Origin: Pseudoxanthomonas sp. PXM01
GTDB lineage: Bacteria > Pseudomonadota > Gammaproteobacteria > Xanthomonadales > Xanthomonadaceae
Reading direction: 5' to 3'
Length of the DNA stretch: 64,000 nt
Assembly (NCBI RefSeq): GCF_014851815.1
Contig: NZ_JACVAJ010000001.1
Coordinates: 434,001-498,000, forward strand
Positions 46,395-54,411 of the stretch are shown here, one piece after another. The notes beneath the pieces are model-generated. The model searched no databases and had not been told where the DNA came from. It saw only the letters and a list, made by a program, of their open reading frames with translations. The first letter of the stretch is position 1. Every line of letters starts with the position of its first letter. Position numbers and translations under genes: made by a program.

Positions 46395-48062
46395 ATGCTC
46401 AGACATCTCGCCCTGAAGGATTTCGCCGTGGTCCGCGCCGCCGAACTGGAGTTCGGTGACGGCATGACCGTCATTTCCGGTGAAACCGGCGCCGGCAAGT
46501 CGCTGCTGGTGGATGCCCTCGGCTTCCTGTCCGGCCTGCGTGCCGACAGCGGAGTGGTCCGCCATGGCGCCGAGCGTGCCGAACTGTCCGCCGAATTCGC
46601 CGCCGCCCCCGGTTCGCCGGCGCAGGCCTGGCTGGCCGACAACGAGCTGGACGATGACGGCCAGTGCCAGTTGCGCCGGGTGATCCGGGCCGACGGCGGC
46701 TCGCGGGCCTGGATCAACGGCCGCAGCGTGACCCTGTCGCAACTGGCCGAACTGGCCGGCCGCCTGGTCGAGATCCATGGCCAGCACGAGCACCAGGCGC
46801 TGCTCGCCCGCAACAGCCAGCTGGACCTGCTCGACGCCTTCGCCCGCAACGACCGCGAGCGCGCCACGGTCCGCGACGCCGCCCGTTGCTGGACGACCCT
46901 GCTGCGCGAACGCGAGCAGTTGTCGGGCCAGGGGGATGTGTCCGACCGGATCAATTATCTGGAACATCAACTGGTCGAGCTGCAGTGCGAGGATCTTTCA
47001 CCCGCCGCGCTGGACGCGCTGGTGGCCAGCCACCGCCGCCAGGCGCACGCGGCCGGCCTGATCCAGGCCTGCGACGCGGCGCTGGGCCAGTTGGCCGGCG
47101 ACGATACGCCCTCATTGACGCGCCAGTTGCAGCAGGTCAGGGCCGATCTCGCCCGACAGGCCGAACACGAGCCGCGCCTGCGCGACGTGGATGCGCTGCT
47201 GGATGGCGCCGCGATCCAGATCGAGGAAGCCCTGTCCCTGCTCGGCCAGGTGCGAGACGACCTAGACGCCGAACCGATGCAGTTCGATGCACTGGAACGC
47301 AAGCTCGCCCGCGTGCACGACCTCGCGCGCAAGCACCGCGTGCCGCTGGACGGCCTGCAGGAGCAGAGCGACCGCCTGGCCACCGAACTGGATTTGCTGC
47401 GCGGCGCCGGCGAGCGCCTGCTCCTGCTCAACGGTGAGATCGAGACGGCCAGGGCGCAGTGGCGCGATGCCGCGGCCACGCTGACCCGTACGCGTCAGCA
47501 AGCCGCGAAGTCCCTGAGCGACACGACCACGGTGCTGATCGCCGAGCTGGGCATGGGCGGAGGCCGGTTCGAGATCGCGCTGGAACCCCTGGAAGGCGAA
47601 CGTCCCGATCCTACCGGTGCCGAGCGTGTCGAATTCCTGGTCTCGGCCAATGCGGGTCAGCCACCGCGCCCCCTGCGCAAGGTCGCTTCAGGCGGCGAAC
47701 TCGCCCGCATCTCGCTGGCGATCGAAGTCGCCGCGCTCGGCCTGGACGCCGTGCCCACCATGATCTTCGATGAAGTGGACACCGGCATCGGCGGCGCCGT
47801 GGCCGAGATCGTCGGCCAGAAACTGCGTGCACTCGGTGCCGAGCGGCAGGTCCTGTGCGTCACCCACCTGCCCCAGGTCGCCGCGCAGGGCCATGCCCAC
47901 TATCGGGTCAGCAAGGCACCCGTGGACGGCATGACCCAGAGCGCCGTCGAGAAGCTGGGCGCGAAACAGCGCGAAGAGGAGCTGGCCCGCATGCTGGGTG
48001 GCGTGGAAGTCAGCAAGGAAGCCCACGCGGCCGCCAAGCGGCTATTGGCCAACGCGGTCTGA
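46395..48062 (+). CDS. recN: RecN, SMC-like DNA repair ATPase
   Basis: 555 residues. Walker A GETGAGKS is at 29-36. The middle is coiled coil, and the C-terminal half has the ABC signature-like KVASGGELARISLAIE and Walker B MIFDEVDTGIGG. RecN tethers broken ends in double-strand break repair. It diverges from hrcA with an 88-bp gap. A TACAAT box ends 7 nt before the ATG and no ribosome-binding site is seen. No LexA box was recognised. Confidence 0.96.
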   Translation: MLRHLALKDFAVVRAAELEFGDGMTVISGETGAGKSLLVDALGFLSGLRADSGVVRHGAERAELSAEFAAAPGSPAQAWLADNELDDDGQCQLRRVIRADGGSRAWINGRSVTLSQLAELAGRLVEIHGQHEHQALLARNSQLDLLDAFARNDRERATVRDAARCWTTLLREREQLSGQGDVSDRINYLEHQLVELQCEDLSPAALDALVASHRRQAHAAGLIQACDAALGQLAGDDTPSLTRQLQQVRADLARQAEHEPRLRDVDALLDGAAIQIEEALSLLGQVRDDLDAEPMQFDALERKLARVHDLARKHRVPLDGLQEQSDRLATELDLLRGAGERLLLLNGEIETARAQWRDAAATLTRTRQQAAKSLSDTTTVLIAELGMGGGRFEIALEPLEGERPDPTGAERVEFLVSANAGQPPRPLRKVASGGELARISLAIEVAALGLDAVPTMIFDEVDTGIGGAVAEIVGQKLRALGAERQVLCVTHLPQVAAQGHAHYRVSKAPVDGMTQSAVEKLGAKQREEELARMLGGVEVSKEAHAAAKRLLANAV

Positions 48063-48084
48063 AGGCATCCCACCCTTCTTCCGG

Positions 48085-48152
48085 TGGGAGCGACGCAAGT
48101 CGCGATGAGGTTTCACCGGCGACGCTGCTTCACGACTTACGTCGCTCCCACA
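48085..48152. repeat. REP-like inverted repeat, copy 2 (recN-fur gap)
   Basis: Imperfect inverted repeat, left arm 48085-48106 (GTGGGAGCGACGCAAGTCGCGA) and right arm 48131-48152. The arms differ from copies 1 and 3 at one or two positions and are spaced by 24 nt. It lies between convergent recN and fur, where it may act as a bidirectional transcript end. Confidence 0.82.
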
Positions 48153-48176
48153 CCTGCCGCCACGAATCTCCCGCTG

Positions 48177-48581
48177 TCAGCGCTTCTTGCGGACGTAGAG
48201 CACCAGCGAGTGCTCTTCCAGGATATAGCCGTGCTTGGCCGCGATCTCCCGCTGGAGTTTTTCGATCTCGACGCTTTCGAACTCGATGATCTTGCCGGTG
48301 TCCACGTCCACCATGTGGTCGTGATGCCCGCCACGATCGAGTTCGTAGACGGCCTGGCCGCCCTCGAAGTTGTGCTTCAGCACCAGGCCCGCGGCCTCGA
48401 ACTGGGTCAGCACGCGATACACCGTCGCCAGGCCGATCTCATCGCCGTGCTCGAGCAATTGGCGATAGATGTCTTCCGCGCTCAGATGGTGCTGGGCGTT
48501 CTTCTGCTCCAGCAACTCCAGGATGCGCATGCGCGGGTGGGTGACCTTGAGGCCGACTTTGCGTAGATCCTGCGATTCCAT
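48177..48581 (-). CDS. fur: Fur, ferric uptake regulator
   Basis: 134 residues. N-terminal winged helix with LGLATVYRVLTQFEAAGLV-type helix (here GLATVYRVL) and a C-terminal metal-binding dimer domain with GGHHDHMVDVDTGK. The protein has no cysteine, so the CxxC structural zinc site of E. coli Fur is missing, as in Pseudomonas Fur. It represses iron-uptake genes with Fe(II). ATG 48581 gives the family length. It diverges from bamE (omlA), an arrangement known in Xanthomonas. Confidence 0.96.
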   Translation of the reverse strand: MESQDLRKVGLKVTHPRMRILELLEQKNAQHHLSAEDIYRQLLEHGDEIGLATVYRVLTQFEAAGLVLKHNFEGGQAVYELDRGGHHDHMVDVDTGKIIEFESVEIEKLQREIAAKHGYILEEHSLVLYVRKKR

Positions 48582-48684
48582 GGCGTCTCCGTTCACTCTC
48601 GGTTTAGCGCCAGCTGCCTGAAGCTCGGTTGCGGCGGTCCGCGGGAGTGTATCATCGGCCCGGTTTCCCACCGTACCTGTCCCA

Positions 48685-49080
48685 ATGCGCAAATTCCTGC
48701 TGGTTGCCGTCCTCGCTTCCGCCACCACTGGCTGCGGCATCCTCTACAAGCAGCCGATCTACCAGGGCAACCTGATCGAGAAGACGGCCGTGGACCAGCT
48801 GCAGGCAGGACAGAGCAAGCAGCAGGTGCAGTCGCTGCTGGGCAGCCCGTCGATCGCCGACCCGTTCCACGCCGACCGCTGGGACTACACCGCGAGCAAC
48901 CGCACCAACCGCCGCGGTACCAGCGAGATCAAGAACCTCACGCTGATCTTCAATGGCGGCGTGCTGGCCAGTTGGGAAGGCGAGTATTTCCCCGAGGCGG
49001 ACCTGCAGCTATCGCGCGACGTGCGCAAGTTCGGTCCGAACCTCGCCAAGGAAAAGAAGAAGGGCGGCCGCCGCCGCTAA
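48685..49080 (+). CDS. bamE: BamE (SmpA/OmlA), outer-membrane lipoprotein of the BAM complex
   Basis: 131 residues. Signal peptide with lipidated Cys at position 17 (TTGC), then the BamE fold (IYQGNLIEKTAVDQLQ, GMSKQQV-like QSKQQVQSLLG, W-D-Y segments). BamE supports BamA/BamD in outer-membrane protein insertion. The C-terminus is extended by a basic tail (KEKKKGGRRR). Divergent from fur by 103 bp, the omlA-fur pair of xanthomonads. Confidence 0.93.
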   Translation: MRKFLLVAVLASATTGCGILYKQPIYQGNLIEKTAVDQLQAGQSKQQVQSLLGSPSIADPFHADRWDYTASNRTNRRGTSEIKNLTLIFNGGVLASWEGEYFPEADLQLSRDVRKFGPNLAKEKKKGGRRR

Positions 49081-49084
49081 GCGC

Positions 49085-49357
49085 TCAACCGCGCGCCCGA
49101 CGCCGGCGCGCCTCTTTCGGGTCGATCAGCAACGGCCGCAGCACTTCCACGCGGTCGCCTTCGTTCAATACGGTGGCGCTCGTGGCATTCACACCGTGCA
49201 CCGCGACGCCCGTATGCTCCGCATCCGCAAAGCCGCTGGCCGCGAGCGCATCCGCCACGGTGTCCCCCGCTGACATCTCCAGCGCCACCGATTCGAACCG
49301 GTGCGGCCATGCCCGGATCACTTCCACCCGCACGTCATTCGCCCCGATCGGCGGCAC
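49085..49357 (-). CDS. rnfH: RnfH-family ubiquitin-fold protein
   Basis: 90 residues from ATG 49357. Conserved elements VEVIRAW, GDTVADALAASG and GDRVEVLRPLLIDPKEARRRRA match RnfH (PF03658). The ATG lies 23 nt inside the ratA gene; GTG at 49333, after the ratA stop, is an alternative start that gives the usual N-terminus. Function of RnfH is unclear, although the RatA-RnfH pair is widely conserved and has been compared to toxin-antitoxin modules. Confidence 0.88.
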   Translation of the reverse strand: MPPIGANDVRVEVIRAWPHRFESVALEMSAGDTVADALAASGFADAEHTGVAVHGVNATSATVLNEGDRVEVLRPLLIDPKEARRRRARG

Positions 49358-49763
49358 GCACGAAGTCGTCCACCATGCGGTCCGCCAGCCCCTGAAAGCC
49401 CAATGCCATTGCCGGCGCCAGCAGGCGGCTGGACGGCTCGAATTCCAGCGTCAGCGTGACCTTGCAGGCCGATTCGTCCAGCGCGTGGAAGTCCCAGCGC
49501 CCGTGCAGCTTGCGGAAAGGCCCGTCGACCAGGTTCATGTCGATGCGGTGCGGGCGGTCCAGCGTGTTTTCAGTGGTGAACCAGGTCCGCAGCGAGCCCA
49601 GCCCAAGGTCGAGCCGGGCGACCAGCCTCGCCTCACCCTGCTCGATCAGGTCGGCGGCGCTGCACCAGTCGAACCGGCGCGGATAGGCGGCCACGTCGTT
49701 GACCAGGTCGAACATCCGGGTGGCCGAGTGTTCGACCAGGGCGCTGCGGCGGATCGTTTGCAT
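49335..49763 (-). CDS. ratA: RatA-type START-domain protein (type II toxin-antitoxin/coenzyme Q-binding family)
   Basis: 142 residues. START/Bet v1-like fold with the conserved [20 protein letters not shown]-terminus, [10 protein letters not shown] and [12 protein letters not shown]. In E. coli RatA blocks 70S assembly when overproduced; relatives bind coenzyme Q (COQ10). The ATG at 49763 begins MQTIRRSAL as in the family. It is divergent from smpB by 41 bp, the classic smpB-ratA-rnfH neighbourhood. Confidence 0.9.
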   Translation of the reverse strand: MQTIRRSALVEHSATRMFDLVNDVAAYPRRFDWCSAADLIEQGEARLVARLDLGLGSLRTWFTTENTLDRPHRIDMNLVDGPFRKLHGRWDFHALDESACKVTLTLEFEPSSRLLAPAMALGFQGLADRMVDDFVRAADRGE

Positions 49764-49804
49764 GTGGCTCGCGTAGGGTTCCGCCTTCGGCGACAATAGG
49801 ACGG

Positions 49805-50293
49805 ATGGCAAAGAAACCGGACAAGAATAAAGCAACGGGCACGATCGCGCTGAACAAGCGCGCCCGTCACGAGTACCACTTCGAGGAGCGCTACGAGGCG
49901 GGCCTCGCCCTGCAGGGATGGGAACTGAAGGCGATCCGCGCCGGTCGCGCCAACATCACCGAGGCCTATGCGATCGTCCGTCATGGCGAGATCTTCCTGT
50001 TCGGCGCGCAGATCACGCCGCTGATCCAGGCCTCCAGCCATGTGGTGGCCGACGACCGTCGTACCCGCAAGCTGCTGCTGCACCGGAACGAGATCGACAG
50101 CCTGATCGGCAAGGTCGAGCGCGACGGCTACACGCTGGTGCCGACCTCGCTGTACTGGAAGGGCAACAAGGTGAAGGCCGAGATCGCCCTGGCCAAGGGC
50201 AAGCAGACCCACGACAAGCGTGCGAGCGAGAAGGACCGCGACTGGGCACGCGAGAAGTCGCGCGTGATGCGCCAGCACAACAAGGATGCGTGA
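49805..50293 (+). CDS. smpB: SmpB, tmRNA-binding protein
   Basis: 162 residues. OB-fold core with [34 protein letters not shown] and the [16 protein letters not shown] segment, and a basic C-terminal tail ([14 protein letters not shown]) that enters the decoding site. It delivers tmRNA to stalled ribosomes. The tmRNA gene follows 246 bp downstream. Confidence 0.97.
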   Translation: MAKKPDKNKATGTIALNKRARHEYHFEERYEAGLALQGWELKAIRAGRANITEAYAIVRHGEIFLFGAQITPLIQASSHVVADDRRTRKLLLHRNEIDSLIGKVERDGYTLVPTSLYWKGNKVKAEIALAKGKQTHDKRASEKDRDWAREKSRVMRQHNKDA

Positions 50294-50321
50294 GACCCCG
50301 GATCGGATGTGGATGTTGGGT

Positions 50322-50432
50322 GTGGGAGCGACGTAAGTCGCGAGCGCTTCGGCCAGCGCTCCCCCTATCAACCGGGCTTGCATCCCTGGCGTGCCTATCG
50401 GGAACAGCGATCGCGACTTACGTCGCTCCCAC
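50322..50432. repeat. REP-like inverted repeat, copy 3 (smpB-ssrA gap)
   Basis: Perfect 22-nt arms 50322-50343 and 50411-50432 in inverted orientation, separated by 67 nt. The arm is the same as copies 1 and 2 except for one or two bases. Confidence 0.85.
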
Positions 50433-50463
50433 AACCGGCCTCCACTAGGTGAAGCCCGGTTGA
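50368..50463. repeat. Second, nested 12-bp inverted repeat before ssrA
   Basis: TCAACCGGGCTT (50368-50379) and AAGCCCGGTTGA (50452-50463) are perfect inverted copies. One arm lies in the spacer of REP copy 3 and the other beyond it, so the two structures are interlocked rather than nested hairpins. Confidence 0.55.
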
Positions 50464-50539
50464 CCCCCGCCCACCCCGAGCCTTGTCACCTGCCTACCCC
50501 GCCCCTACACTGGTCTTCGTCAGGACGTTTCTGACTCCC

Positions 50540-50893
50540 GGGGGTGCACTGGCTTCGACGGGGGTTGCGAAGTTGCCTGGTGCATGCCGAGGGGGCAGCT
50601 TTCCTCGTAAATCCAGCGGCAAAACTCTAGTTGCCAACGACGACAACTACGCTCTCGCCGCTTAAGGCGTAAGCCCTGAAACTGCTTGTGTCCGTGCTCG
50701 CAGCGTAAGGTCATCATCACGGAATCGCCGGGAGTGGCTGCCTGTCAGCTTCCGGTTAACCTAAAACAGGCTGGTCCTGCGGTGCGCTTCGCCCACCGTG
50801 CTGTCGCAGGACGAGATCCAACGGTGGGATAAGCATGTAGTACCGGGGATGGAGTGCCTTCGGACGGCGGTTCAATTCCGCCCACCTCCACCA
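50540..50893 (+). ncRNA. ssrA: tmRNA (ssrA)
   Basis: 354 nt. The 5' GGGGGTG pairs with CACCTCC at 50883-50889 to form the 7-bp tRNA-like acceptor stem, followed by ACCA encoded in the DNA. The internal reading frame 50633-50665 encodes the tag ANDDNYALAA and a TAA. It tags peptides on stalled ribosomes for proteolysis, including by ClpAP/ClpXP. smpB is its upstream neighbour. Confidence 0.96.
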
Positions 50894-50898
50894 TTCAG

Positions 50899-50926
50899 AA
50901 AGCCGGAACCGCGAGGTTCCGGCTTT
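50899..50926 (+). terminator. Terminator of ssrA
   Basis: Perfect 12-bp stem AAAGCCGGAACC/GGTTCCGGCTTT with a GCGA tetraloop, followed by TTCTTTG. Confidence 0.92.
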
Positions 50927-51023
50927 TTCTTTGCCCGTCGGTTCGCTCGCCTCAGATTGAGCCCGGATCCGGCCTGCCGGCTTGGTGCTTCCTGTAAAAT
51001 TGCCGTCTTTTTTGAGTGTCAGC

Positions 51024-51689
51024 GTGGCATTACCGCAATCCCGGGTCGCCGTCTCGGCCCCCGCCTTCGTCCGGCGCCTCGCCCGGCTGGGCGACCTCGA
51101 CCTCCCTGCTGCCCCCGCATTGTCCGAGCGACTCGGCCAGTGGCTCGACTGGAACCGCGCCATCGCGCTGTCGCGGGCCCTCGACGGATCGACGGCTGGA
51201 CCCAGCGACGCGATCCCGGTCGATGCAGAGGAAGCCGCCTGCGCGCGTGCTCGCGCGACCCTGACCACCGCGATCCTGCGCCGAGACCGGCTGGACCTGC
51301 TGGCTGGGGACGACGTAGCGCCGTTCCACCGCCACTGCCTGGACCTGCAGCGCTCGATGCAGGCCGCTACCGGCCAGCTGCGTGGGCGCCTGCGCGATGC
51401 ATTGGCGAAGGGCACCGCCGACCAGGCGCGGCTGGCCGAGGTCGACGCGGTCATGGAGATGACCCTCAGCCCGCGCGAGCAGACCCTGCTGGCCGCCACC
51501 CCCACCCTGCTCGGCCAGCATTTCGACCGGTTGAAGCAGACCAACGCCGACGCGGCGGACGACACGTGGCTGGCCACGTTCCGCCGCGACCTGCAGGACG
51601 TACTGCTCGCCGAGCTCGACGTTCGCTTCCATCCCATCGAAGCGCTGCTCGCCGCGCTTCGTTCTTCACCTGTTTCCGGAACACCATGA
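51024..51689 (+). CDS. DUF3348-type protein, first gene of motor cassette
   Basis: 221 residues from GTG 51024 (TTG at 50982 would add 14 unlikely residues). No signal peptide or membrane helix. The sequence is helical, starting APAFVRRLARLGDLD and containing QRSMQAATGQLRGRLRDAL and AVMEMTLSPREQ. This matches the small DUF3348 proteins found with DUF802 and OmpA genes. TAAAAT at 50995-51000 may be its -10 box. Its stop overlaps the next ATG (ATGA). Function unknown; it probably serves the motor encoded by the next two genes. Confidence 0.75.
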   Translation: MALPQSRVAVSAPAFVRRLARLGDLDLPAAPALSERLGQWLDWNRAIALSRALDGSTAGPSDAIPVDAEEAACARARATLTTAILRRDRLDLLAGDDVAPFHRHCLDLQRSMQAATGQLRGRLRDALAKGTADQARLAEVDAVMEMTLSPREQTLLAATPTLLGQHFDRLKQTNADAADDTWLATFRRDLQDVLLAELDVRFHPIEALLAALRSSPVSGTP

Positions 51690-53773
51690 ACCGACATTTC
51701 CTGTTCGCGCCCCTTTCCCTGCTGGGCCTCGCCATCGTCACCTGGATCGGGGCCGGCTACGTCGGTACGCATGCGCTGGGCGTGGTCGTCACCCTGGTGA
51801 TCGGCGCCTGCTACCTGGCGGGCGTGCTGGAACTGCATCGCTACCGGCAGGCGACCGACACCCTGCTGCGCGCCGTCGCGGACACCTCGGCCGCCAAGGA
51901 CGGACTATCGGCGTGGCTGTCGTCACTGCACGCGAGCCTGCGCCCCTCGGTGCGCCAACGCGTCGAAGGCGAACGCGTCGCGCTGCCCGCTCCGGCCCTG
52001 ACGCCGTACCTGGTCGGTCTGCTGGTGCTGCTGGGCATGCTCGGCACGCTGCTAGGCATGATGGCCACGCTGCGCGGCACCGGCCTGGCGCTGGAAAGCG
52101 CCACCGACATCGACGCTATCCGCGGCTCTCTGGCGGCACCGGTGAAAGGCCTGGGCTTCGCGTTCGGCACCTCGATCGCCGGTGTGGCGGCTTCGGCCGT
52201 ACTCGGCCTGCTTGCCGCGCTCAGCCGTCGCGAGCGGCTGCAAGCCGTGCATCTGCTCGATGCGGAAATCGCCTCCTCACTGCACACGCATTCGCAGGCA
52301 TTCCAACGGGAGGAATCGTTCCGCCTGCTGCAGCAGCAGGCTGCGCTGATGCCGGACCTGGTCGAACGCCTGCAGGCGATGGTGGCGTCGATCGAAACGC
52401 AGAACGCCGCCGCTGGCGAACGCCTGGCCACACACCAGCAGGCCTTCCACGAACGTACCGAAGCGGCACAGGCGCAGTGGGCCACGTCGTTCGAGCAGGC
52501 ACTGAAGTCAGGGGTCGACGCGAGCGCGCGTGCCGTGGTCGCCGCACTGCAACCGTCGACCGAAGCGACGCTGGCCGGGCTCGCCCGCGAAAGTGTGGCG
52601 ATGCAGACCACCGTCACCGAGGCCGTACAGCGCCAACTGGATGGACTGAGTGCTGGCTTCGGTGCCGCCGCAACGGCGGCAGCGGCCAGTTGGACGACAG
52701 CGCTCGAGCAGCAGCAGCGCTCGAACGCTGCGCTCACCGGCGACATGCAGGCGCTGACCGAGCGCCTGTCCCTTGCATTCGACACGCGCGCCTCCGCGCT
52801 GATCGACGGCGTGTCGTCGCAGCTGGAACGCAGCGCCGCAACACAGTCGGACCGCTGGAACCAGGTGCTCGCACAGCAGGAAGCCACCAGCGCCGGCATC
52901 GCCGCGCGCAACGAGCAGGCCCTGGCCGCCAACGCCGACGACATGCGGCGCCACGCCACGTCGCTCCTCGACGCGATCGCGTCGTCGCATGCCGATGTCC
53001 AGCAGGCGCTCGTCGCGCAGGATGAACCACGTCTCGCAGCGTGGGCGGAGCGGCTGGCGACGACCGGCGCCATCCTGCAGACGCAGTGGGAACAGGCCGG
53101 CGCACGGACTGCAACTCTGCAGCAGGACATCTGCGACGCCCTGTCGCGCAGCACGCAGGACATCACCGCGCAGGCGCAAGCGCATTCCGCCCAGACCATC
53201 GCCGAGATCTCGCAACTCGTGCAGGTCGCGTCGGAAGCGCCGCGTGCGGCGGCGGACGTCATCGCCGAACTGCGGCAGAAGCTGTCCGACAGCATGGTCC
53301 GCGACACCGCGATGCTGGAAGAGCGCAATCAGCTGATGGGCACATTGCAGACCCTGCTCGACGCGGTGAACCACGCCTCCACCGAACAGCGCGGCGCCAT
53401 CGATGCGCTGGTTGCCACCTCGGCCGACCTGCTCGACCGCGTAGGCACCCGCTTCACCGACCATGTCGAAGCCGAGACCGGCAAGCTGGGCGGCATCGTC
53501 GCGCAGGTCGCCGCCGGCGCCACCGAAGTCGCCAGCCTCGGCGACGCGCTCGGCACCGCGGTGCAAGCCTTCGGCCAGTCGAACGAGGAGCTGCTGGTTC
53601 GGCTGCAGGGCATCGAAAGCGCGCTCGACCGTTCGCTGGCGCGCAGCGACGATCAGCTCGCGTACTACGTGGCGCAGGCTCGCGAGGTCATCGACCTCAG
53701 CCTGTCCGCGCAGCGGCAGATCACTCTCGACCTGCAGCAGTTGGGCGGCGCGCAGCCGGCAGAAGCCGCGTGA
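51686..53773 (+). CDS. DUF802 / MotA-TolQ-like membrane protein with long coiled-coil tail
   Basis: 695 residues. Two N-terminal hydrophobic segments (about 5-50), then two more at 107-130 (YLVGLLVLLGMLGTLLGM, the proton-channel signature of MotA/TolQ/ExbB) and 153-180. The rest, roughly 190-695, is an Ala/Gln/Glu-rich helical tail without globular domains, as in ZorA of Zorya defence. It would form the stator of an ion-driven motor with the MotB/OmpA-like partner encoded next. Start ATG overlaps the DUF3348 stop; its own stop overlaps the next GTG. No flagellar or Tol neighbours. Confidence 0.8.
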   Translation: MNRHFLFAPLSLLGLAIVTWIGAGYVGTHALGVVVTLVIGACYLAGVLELHRYRQATDTLLRAVADTSAAKDGLSAWLSSLHASLRPSVRQRVEGERVALPAPALTPYLVGLLVLLGMLGTLLGMMATLRGTGLALESATDIDAIRGSLAAPVKGLGFAFGTSIAGVAASAVLGLLAALSRRERLQAVHLLDAEIASSLHTHSQAFQREESFRLLQQQAALMPDLVERLQAMVASIETQNAAAGERLATHQQAFHERTEAAQAQWATSFEQALKSGVDASARAVVAALQPSTEATLAGLARESVAMQTTVTEAVQRQLDGLSAGFGAAATAAAASWTTALEQQQRSNAALTGDMQALTERLSLAFDTRASALIDGVSSQLERSAATQSDRWNQVLAQQEATSAGIAARNEQALAANADDMRRHATSLLDAIASSHADVQQALVAQDEPRLAAWAERLATTGAILQTQWEQAGARTATLQQDICDALSRSTQDITAQAQAHSAQTIAEISQLVQVASEAPRAAADVIAELRQKLSDSMVRDTAMLEERNQLMGTLQTLLDAVNHASTEQRGAIDALVATSADLLDRVGTRFTDHVEAETGKLGGIVAQVAAGATEVASLGDALGTAVQAFGQSNEELLVRLQGIESALDRSLARSDDQLAYYVAQAREVIDLSLSAQRQITLDLQQLGGAQPAEAA

Positions 53774-54411
53774 GCGTCGAGACCGGAGACGACGCCGAGC
53801 TCGGCGCGCCTGTCTGGGCCAGCTTTGGCGACCTGATGTCGGTGCTGTTGGGCGCATTCGTGCTGGTGCTGGTCGGTGTGATCGCCGTGCAGGCGCAGCT
53901 GTCGCAGCGACTGGACGAGGAAGTGAAGCGCCGCGAGCTGGAAGCGCAGCAGCGCAAGGCACTGGAAGAGGCGCTTGCCGAACCGCTGGCCGAAGGCCGG
54001 GTGACGATCGTGGACGGCCGCATCGGCATCCGCGGCAACGTGCTGTTCGCGCTGAACTCCGACCAGTTGCAGCCGGAAGGCCGCGAACTGCTGAAGGGCC
54101 TGGCCGCGCCGCTGGCCGGCTACCTGCGCACGCGCGACGAGATCCTGATGGTCAGCGGCTTCACCGACGACCGCCAGGTGAGCGGCAACAACCGCCAGTT
54201 CGCCGACAACTGGGAGCTGTCCGCACAGCGTTCGCTGACCGTCACCCGCACGCTGATCGCCGACGGCGTGCCGTCGTCGTCAGTCTTCGCGGCCGCGTTC
54301 GGTGCCGAGCAGCCGGTCAGCGCGAACGACAGCGAGGACGGTCGCGCACGTAACCGTCGCGTCGAGATCGCGCCGATCGCGCGTCCCGCCAAGCGCCAGG
54401 CCACGCCCTGA
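53770..54411 (+). CDS. MotB/OmpA-like peptidoglycan-binding motor partner
   Basis: 213 residues from GTG 53770. A single N-terminal transmembrane helix (about 15-40) carries D21 in SFGDLMSVLLG, the place of the ion-conducting Asp of MotB and ZorB. A helical linker (45-75) precedes an OmpA-like domain (about 80-205) with NVLFALNSDQL, VSGFTDDRQV and NDSEDGRARNRRVEI, which binds peptidoglycan. It pairs with the DUF802 channel protein and is coupled to both neighbours by overlapping codons (GTGA and TGATG). Confidence 0.87.
   Translation: MSVETGDDAELGAPVWASFGDLMSVLLGAFVLVLVGVIAVQAQLSQRLDEEVKRRELEAQQRKALEEALAEPLAEGRVTIVDGRIGIRGNVLFALNSDQLQPEGRELLKGLAAPLAGYLRTRDEILMVSGFTDDRQVSGNNRQFADNWELSAQRSLTVTRTLIADGVPSSSVFAAAFGAEQPVSANDSEDGRARNRRVEIAPIARPAKRQATP

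Noticed and set aside
50294-50539. Small CRISPR-like array before ssrA
   Set aside because: The repeats are one inverted pair plus another inverted pair; there are no direct repeats with regular spacers.
50483-50665. Short open frame of 60 codons reading into ssrA
   Set aside because: It overlaps the tmRNA and ends in the tag-encoding frame; the true product is the tag peptide, not a separate protein.
50798-51685. N-terminal extension of the DUF802 gene through the tmRNA region
   Set aside because: The frame is open but crosses ssrA and the DUF3348 gene; the overlap ATG at 51686 begins a normal membrane-protein N-terminus.
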